A DNA stretch of 64,000 nucleotides from Bacillota bacterium (GTDB lineage: Bacteria; Bacillota; Clostridia; Lachnospirales; Bianqueaceae): NCBI GenBank assembly GCA_017442735.1, contig JAFRZE010000023.1, positions 33,359 to 97,358 of the forward strand, read 5' to 3'. A program made the translations under genes and the position numbers. The number at the start of each line of letters is the position of its first letter. Positions within the stretch are counted from its first letter, which is position 1. The notes under the pieces were generated by a model. It was not told the DNA's origin. It made no database searches and saw only the letters and a list, made by a program, of their open reading frames with translations. Below are positions 60,328 to 64,000 of this stretch, one piece after another.

Positions 60328-61251
60328 GTGCACAAAGATCACAATCAATTTACATATAGATTACTCATCGCGCTGCTGCTCGTTACGGCGCTGCTGCTCA
60401 CCGGATGCGGGTCCGCTTCCCGGACTTTTTATTTTTCCGGCAGCGACGATCCCCTGGGGCTCCGGGAGATCCAGAAAATGCTTTATGAAGAGAAACTTTC
60501 CGCCGCGAAAGATCAGCCGGACGAGGAATCTTCGGAAGGAACGTCTGCGGAATCCGAAATAACAGAGGTCGTCCCGGAGCAGCCGGAAGAAACCGACCAA
60601 GAGAAAGAGATTTCCGAGCCCGAGGAAAGCCAGCCGCTATATGATGAGGCTTCCATGGAGCGCTACTATGCCCTGGCCGCAGGGATCCTGGACGAAGTCG
60701 GCTGGGATCTGAAAGCCGCCTATGACTGGTGCGCGGAGATCGATTATTTCAACGCGACACCGGACGATCCGGACCTCGGTATTTGCTGGTTCGCGGACTT
60801 TGGCTTCGATCAGAAACTGGGCAACTGCTATGTCTACGCAGCCACCTTTACAGTCATGGCCCGCCTTCTGGGCTATGAAGCCCGTCAGGTGGACGGTCAT
60901 ATCCTGGACTTTGAATACCTGCACCATTCCTGGGTCGAGATCATTGTCGATGGTGAGCTTTACATCTGCGACCCGGAGTTTGAATGGCAGAAAGGCATGG
61001 ACGGATACATGAAAAAGTACGACGATGAAGGTATCTGGTCGCTGAACACGGAACTTATCACCTATATGGAAGATCTGCCCGGGGAGGGAAGCATCGAGGC
61101 CATCGTAGAGCGTGGCTGGCCGGCTGAACCTCCGTATGACGAGGTCGTGGATTATATCGAATACCTGCAGTATCTGGAACAGCAGGAACAGGGCGAAGAC
61201 GCGGAAGACCCCAATACCGGCTGCGTCGATGACGATGTGCCGGTCCAGTAA
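60328..61251 (+). CDS. Lipoprotein with transglutaminase-like domain
   Basis: 307 residues, GTG start with AGAGGC upstream. Lipobox LLTGC after YRLLIALLLVTAL. A Glu/Pro/Ser linker (~residues 55-105) precedes a transglutaminase-like cysteine-protease fold whose catalytic Cys, His and Asp lie in GNCYVYAATFTVMARLLGYE, HHSWVEIIVDGE and ICDPEFEW. Surface-exposed, probably a protease, amidase or cell-wall enzyme. The acyltransferase gene follows 26 bases later in the same direction. Confidence 0.82.
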   Translation: MHKDHNQFTYRLLIALLLVTALLLTGCGSASRTFYFSGSDDPLGLREIQKMLYEEKLSAAKDQPDEESSEGTSAESEITEVVPEQPEETDQEKEISEPEESQPLYDEASMERYYALAAGILDEVGWDLKAAYDWCAEIDYFNATPDDPDLGICWFADFGFDQKLGNCYVYAATFTVMARLLGYEARQVDGHILDFEYLHHSWVEIIVDGELYICDPEFEWQKGMDGYMKKYDDEGIWSLNTELITYMEDLPGEGSIEAIVERGWPAEPPYDEVVDYIEYLQYLEQQEQGEDAEDPNTGCVDDDVPVQ

Positions 61252-61277
61252 ATTGCATGAGAAAGGAGGAGGCGCTG

Positions 61278-62369
61278 ATGTCACAGCATGAACCGGCGGA
61301 AGTCAAGACCGCCGCATCGGAATATCCGGACGCCAGACCCACCGCGGCCAGGTATCCGTATCTCAGCCTGATCCGCGTGATCAGCTGTATCGGCATCGTG
61401 GTTCTGCACACTTTTTATGTCTACGTCTCCTATTTCCCGGCGTCCGAAGCGCAGCAGACCTGGTCCCTTGCCGTCCGGAACGCCATGATGTGGGCGGTTC
61501 CGTGTTTTGTGATGGTGACCGGCGCTCTCCTGCTGGATCCGGCGCGCGAAGTGACCGTCAAAAAGCTTTTTTCCAAATATATTCTGCGGGCCGCACTGGC
61601 CATCGTGGTCTTCACTTTGGTCTTCTATGCTTTCGATCTGTGGCTCGGCGGCCGAGGGCCGCGTCTTTTGGATCTCGGCGCTGTCCTTCTGAAGATGTAT
61701 ACGAATGGAAGCTGGTCGCACATGTGGTATCTCTATATGCTGATCGGGCTTTATCTGCTGATGCCGGCGTTTCGTCTGATCTCCGCCGGTGCCGATGCGC
61801 GCACGCTCCGGTATCTGCTGCTCGTCGGGCTGATCTTTATGCTCGCTCTGCCGACGATCGATCAGGTCACCGGGGTCAAGACCGGCTTTTATATTTCGAT
61901 TTATACTGTCTATCCGTTTTATCTGTTTCTCGGCTATGCGCTGCACAAGCGGACCATCCGGATCCCCCGGGCGATGGGCGCGCTGATGCTTTCCGCGGGT
62001 ATTCTTGCCGCGGCGGCGCTGACCAAGCTGCAGTTGGCCTATGAGATCGACACGCTGAAAAAGCTGCTGCCCAATTATTCTTTTGTTATTAATGCCCTGA
62101 TGGCTGCAGGGCTTTACAGTCTTCTGCAGCCGAAGGAAGCTGCGTCAGCAAAAGACGCGAAACTGCTCTCTTTCCTGGACAGACAGTCCTTCGGCATCTA
62201 TCTTATTCATTATCTCGTGCTCAAATTCGCGGTCACGCAGATCGCCTGGAATCCGTATCAGTCGGACGGGGTCGTTCTGCTGATCGCGGTCTCAGCGGCT
62301 GTTTTTCTGATTTCTTTGGGTCTGACCTGGTGCCTGAGACTGATTCCGTTCGTAAAGAAATTCCTCTGA
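61278..62369 (+). CDS. Acyltransferase-3-family membrane protein
   Basis: 363 residues from ATG 61278 (AGGAGG, 5-base spacer; ATG 61257 lacks a site). About ten transmembrane helices. Family features: YLSLIRVISCIGIVVLHTFY with the conserved Arg-His, FVMVTGALLL, MWYLYMLIGLYLLMP and LDRQSFGIYLIHYLVLK. Transfers acyl groups (often acetyl) to extracellular polysaccharide or lipid. It is likely co-transcribed with the transglutaminase-like lipoprotein, so both may act on the cell surface. Confidence 0.85.
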   Translation: MSQHEPAEVKTAASEYPDARPTAARYPYLSLIRVISCIGIVVLHTFYVYVSYFPASEAQQTWSLAVRNAMMWAVPCFVMVTGALLLDPAREVTVKKLFSKYILRAALAIVVFTLVFYAFDLWLGGRGPRLLDLGAVLLKMYTNGSWSHMWYLYMLIGLYLLMPAFRLISAGADARTLRYLLLVGLIFMLALPTIDQVTGVKTGFYISIYTVYPFYLFLGYALHKRTIRIPRAMGALMLSAGILAAAALTKLQLAYEIDTLKKLLPNYSFVINALMAAGLYSLLQPKEAASAKDAKLLSFLDRQSFGIYLIHYLVLKFAVTQIAWNPYQSDGVVLLIAVSAAVFLISLGLTWCLRLIPFVKKFL

Positions 62370-63854
62370 TCAGTCGTGAATGACCAGGTTTTCAAAAGCC
62401 TCTTCCATGGCCCAGATACCGGCGCCGCGTCCGGGCGTCATGAAAGTACCGTAGCCTTCCTCATCGATCACGACCGGATCGGGGATCCCGCCGAGAACAT
62501 CCCGGAAGATATGGCCCTGGAATTCTTTACCGATCAGCATACGTTTACTCAGCGTTTCGGTATTATCGCCCGCGTTGGACATGACGACAGCCAGGCCGGA
62601 GTACGGATGTTCCGTATCCCCGCCCCTGGTCCAGCCGATCAGATGCGGATCGTCCAGATAATCCTGCTGCGGTCCGTAGGCATAGAGACTCCTCAGCTTG
62701 ATCAGTTTTCCCAGATTCAGGACCATCGGTCGCTCCTTGACCGGATTGCCGTAATAGTCTGAATAGAAAACGCAGGGAGATCCGTCTTTCCTAAGCAGGA
62801 TCAGCGCGTAGGCCAGCGGCTTGAACCAGTCTTCCACGAAGGACTGCAGGCTCTGTCCGTACTGGGTGTCGTGATTGTCCACGAAAGTCACCGCGCTCTT
62901 CGGACGCTCGTTCACCAGCGTTCCTTCCAGGATACGAGAAAGGTCATAGTTCTCCTTCTGCTGCGACGCTTCGAAAAAGTGGTAGTGAAGCGCGACGTCG
63001 AACAGCATCATCTGATTATCCACCGTATCCAGGTAGTTCAGAAGACGCTCGATCTCGCCGCTCCAGTACTCCCCGACGGCGGGAAGCACCGGATAACCGT
63101 TTTCACGGATATCCTTCAGAAGCTCCCGGTAAAACGGGAAACTGATATGTTTGACCGCGTCCAGACGAAGTCCGTCGATGCCGGTCTCATCCAGATACCA
63201 CTTGAGCCAGCTCTTGATCTCCCTTCGGACGGCCGGATTGTCCATATCCACGTTCATACCCATGAGATAATCAAAGTTTCCAAATTCCGGGTCGATCTGA
63301 TCGGCCCAGTTTTTATTTGCGAACCGATACACCTGTCCGCAGGTCTTCTTAGACTCATCCCAGTCCGTACCGGAAAAATGCCGGTGATCCCAGATAAAAC
63401 TGCTGTATTTTCCGTTTCTTCCGGGGAACGTAAACTTTGACCATGCTTTGATCGTCTGTTTGGGCCCGATCTCTTCCAACCGGTTATTCGGATCATCCGG
63501 GACCACATCGATCTCTTCCACAACATCACCGCCCATGCGGTGGTTCAATACTATATCTCCAAAGACCCGGATCTCCGCCTCGTGGAAAGCCCGGATCGCA
63601 TCTATATATTCATCTTTCGTTCCGTATTTCGTCCGGATGGTCCCTTTCTGATCGAACTCACCCAGATCATACATATCATAAACGCCGTAACCGACGTCTT
63701 CCTGAGAAATTCCTTTATATGCCGGCGGAAGCCAAACGTCCGTGATCCCCAGGTCGGAGAGATTCCCGGCCTTGGCGGCACAACGCTTCCACCATAATCC
63801 GTCATTCGGCAAATACCATTCAAAGTACTGCATCATCGTTCTGTTCTTACTCAA
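62370..63854 (-). CDS. Cytoplasmic alpha-amylase, GH13
   Basis: 494 residues, no signal peptide, so it acts on imported maltodextrins or intracellular glycogen. All four GH13 regions are intact: DIVLNH, GLRLDAVKH with the catalytic Asp, the VGEYW acid Glu, and FVDNHD. The N-terminus NRTMMQYFEWYLPNDGLWW matches cytoplasmic amylases of Firmicutes. The start is a TTG at 63854 after GGAGGAGGG; an ATG six codons inside is the alternative. Its stop abuts the acyltransferase stop (convergent). Confidence 0.93.
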   Translation of the reverse strand: MSKNRTMMQYFEWYLPNDGLWWKRCAAKAGNLSDLGITDVWLPPAYKGISQEDVGYGVYDMYDLGEFDQKGTIRTKYGTKDEYIDAIRAFHEAEIRVFGDIVLNHRMGGDVVEEIDVVPDDPNNRLEEIGPKQTIKAWSKFTFPGRNGKYSSFIWDHRHFSGTDWDESKKTCGQVYRFANKNWADQIDPEFGNFDYLMGMNVDMDNPAVRREIKSWLKWYLDETGIDGLRLDAVKHISFPFYRELLKDIRENGYPVLPAVGEYWSGEIERLLNYLDTVDNQMMLFDVALHYHFFEASQQKENYDLSRILEGTLVNERPKSAVTFVDNHDTQYGQSLQSFVEDWFKPLAYALILLRKDGSPCVFYSDYYGNPVKERPMVLNLGKLIKLRSLYAYGPQQDYLDDPHLIGWTRGGDTEHPYSGLAVVMSNAGDNTETLSKRMLIGKEFQGHIFRDVLGGIPDPVVIDEEGYGTFMTPGRGAGIWAMEEAFENLVIHD

Positions 63855-63889
63855 ATAATCCCTCCTCCTAATATAAAGATGTAGTGGTC

Positions 63890-63917
63890 ATACACCCCGA
63901 CAACCAGCTGGGGGTAT
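63890..63917. repeat. Imperfect inverted repeat at a possible element end
   Basis: ATACACCCC (63890-63898) and GGGGGTAT (63910-63917) form a hairpin. ATGTAGTGG occurs on both sides, at 63880 and 63946. Confidence 0.5.
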
Positions 63918-63931
63918 AGCCATCTTGTTGC

Positions 63932-64000
63932 TTAAGCTGTTAGAATGTAGTGGCATTGGTTTGGACGGATGCCTCCTTGGACTTCGCGTCCGCACGAAAG
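63932..64000 (-). CDS. 3' end of an unidentified gene, perhaps a transposon protein
   Basis: Only the last 22 codons (ending RPNQCHYILTA, with CGREV before it) are in the window. The composition and the hairpin just downstream would suit the 3' end of an IS605-family TnpB gene and its RNA-encoding end, but no family motif is visible. It could equally be random ORF at the edge. Confidence 0.25.
   Translation of the reverse strand, partial: LSCGREVQGGIRPNQCHYILTA

Overview
This window looks like chromosome from a strictly anaerobic, Gram-positive-lineage gut bacterium (Bacillota, Clostridia-like). The grounds are moderately high GC, strong AGGAGG ribosome sites with occasional TTG/GTG starts, tRNAs without encoded CCA, a glycyl-radical enzyme with its activase, a desulfoferrodoxin, a split transketolase, short lipoproteins and many intrinsic terminators. 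No species can be named from sequence alone.

Layout. 1-6.8 kb (minus): the 5' part of a GH78 rhamnosidase, a Mbeg1/DUF2974-like hydrolase, uridine phosphorylase, D-lactate-type dehydrogenase, an extended NUDIX protein and metK. 7-8.9 kb (plus): an orphan 650-residue protein. 9.4-14.9 kb (minus): a TIR/transmembrane/beta-propeller protein followed by a DNPH1-like N-glycosidase, plus a TIM-barrel isomerase, a YciI-like protein and an HxlR regulator. 15-18.7 kb (plus): a cystine-type ABC transporter, a VOC protein and a D-cysteine-desulfhydrase-like PLP enzyme. 18.7-22.4 kb (minus): methyltransferase, carbonic anhydrase, a wrecked macrodomain gene, GNAT, MBL hydrolase and nitroreductase. 22.5-23.75 kb (minus): an unusual tRNA array. 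23.8-35.7 kb: an oxidoreductase fusion, PAF-acetylhydrolase-like and PAS/CPBP proteins, a CDF exporter, sfsA, flavodoxin, an SPFH/Sel1/zinc-ribbon operon and an OYE-type reductase. 35.8-41.5 kb (minus): oppBCDFA with an attenuator-like leader. 41.9-47 kb: PfkB kinase, HAD phosphatase, SDR, deformylase, desulfoferrodoxin and a GNAT-nitroreductase fusion. 47-53.5 kb: a ROK kinase, fructose-6-phosphate-aldolase-like enzyme and glycyl-radical dehydratase, divergent from the activase, a 2H phosphoesterase and a DeoR regulator. 53.6-64 kb: lipoproteins, split transketolase, two TIM-barrel isomerases, a transglutaminase-like lipoprotein, an acyltransferase, an alpha-amylase and a possible insertion-sequence edge.

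The strongest system-level readings are these. (1) A radical sugar pathway (ROK kinase + FSA aldolase + YbiW/PflD-like dehydratase + activase) matches the logic reported for 1,5-anhydrohexitol breakdown in E. coli, with a ROK kinase in place of a PTS. (2) A tRNA array contains three tRNAs that carry Leu anticodons on a short-variable-loop body. It is preceded by a promoter, a 41-codon ORF and a strong terminator, bracketed by a 17-bp inverted repeat, and ends in three tandem terminator-like hairpins. (3) A TIR-propeller gene is coupled to a nucleotide N-glycosidase-like gene, a plausible NAD/nucleotide-based stress or defence module. All functional statements are from reading the sequence; no database search was run.
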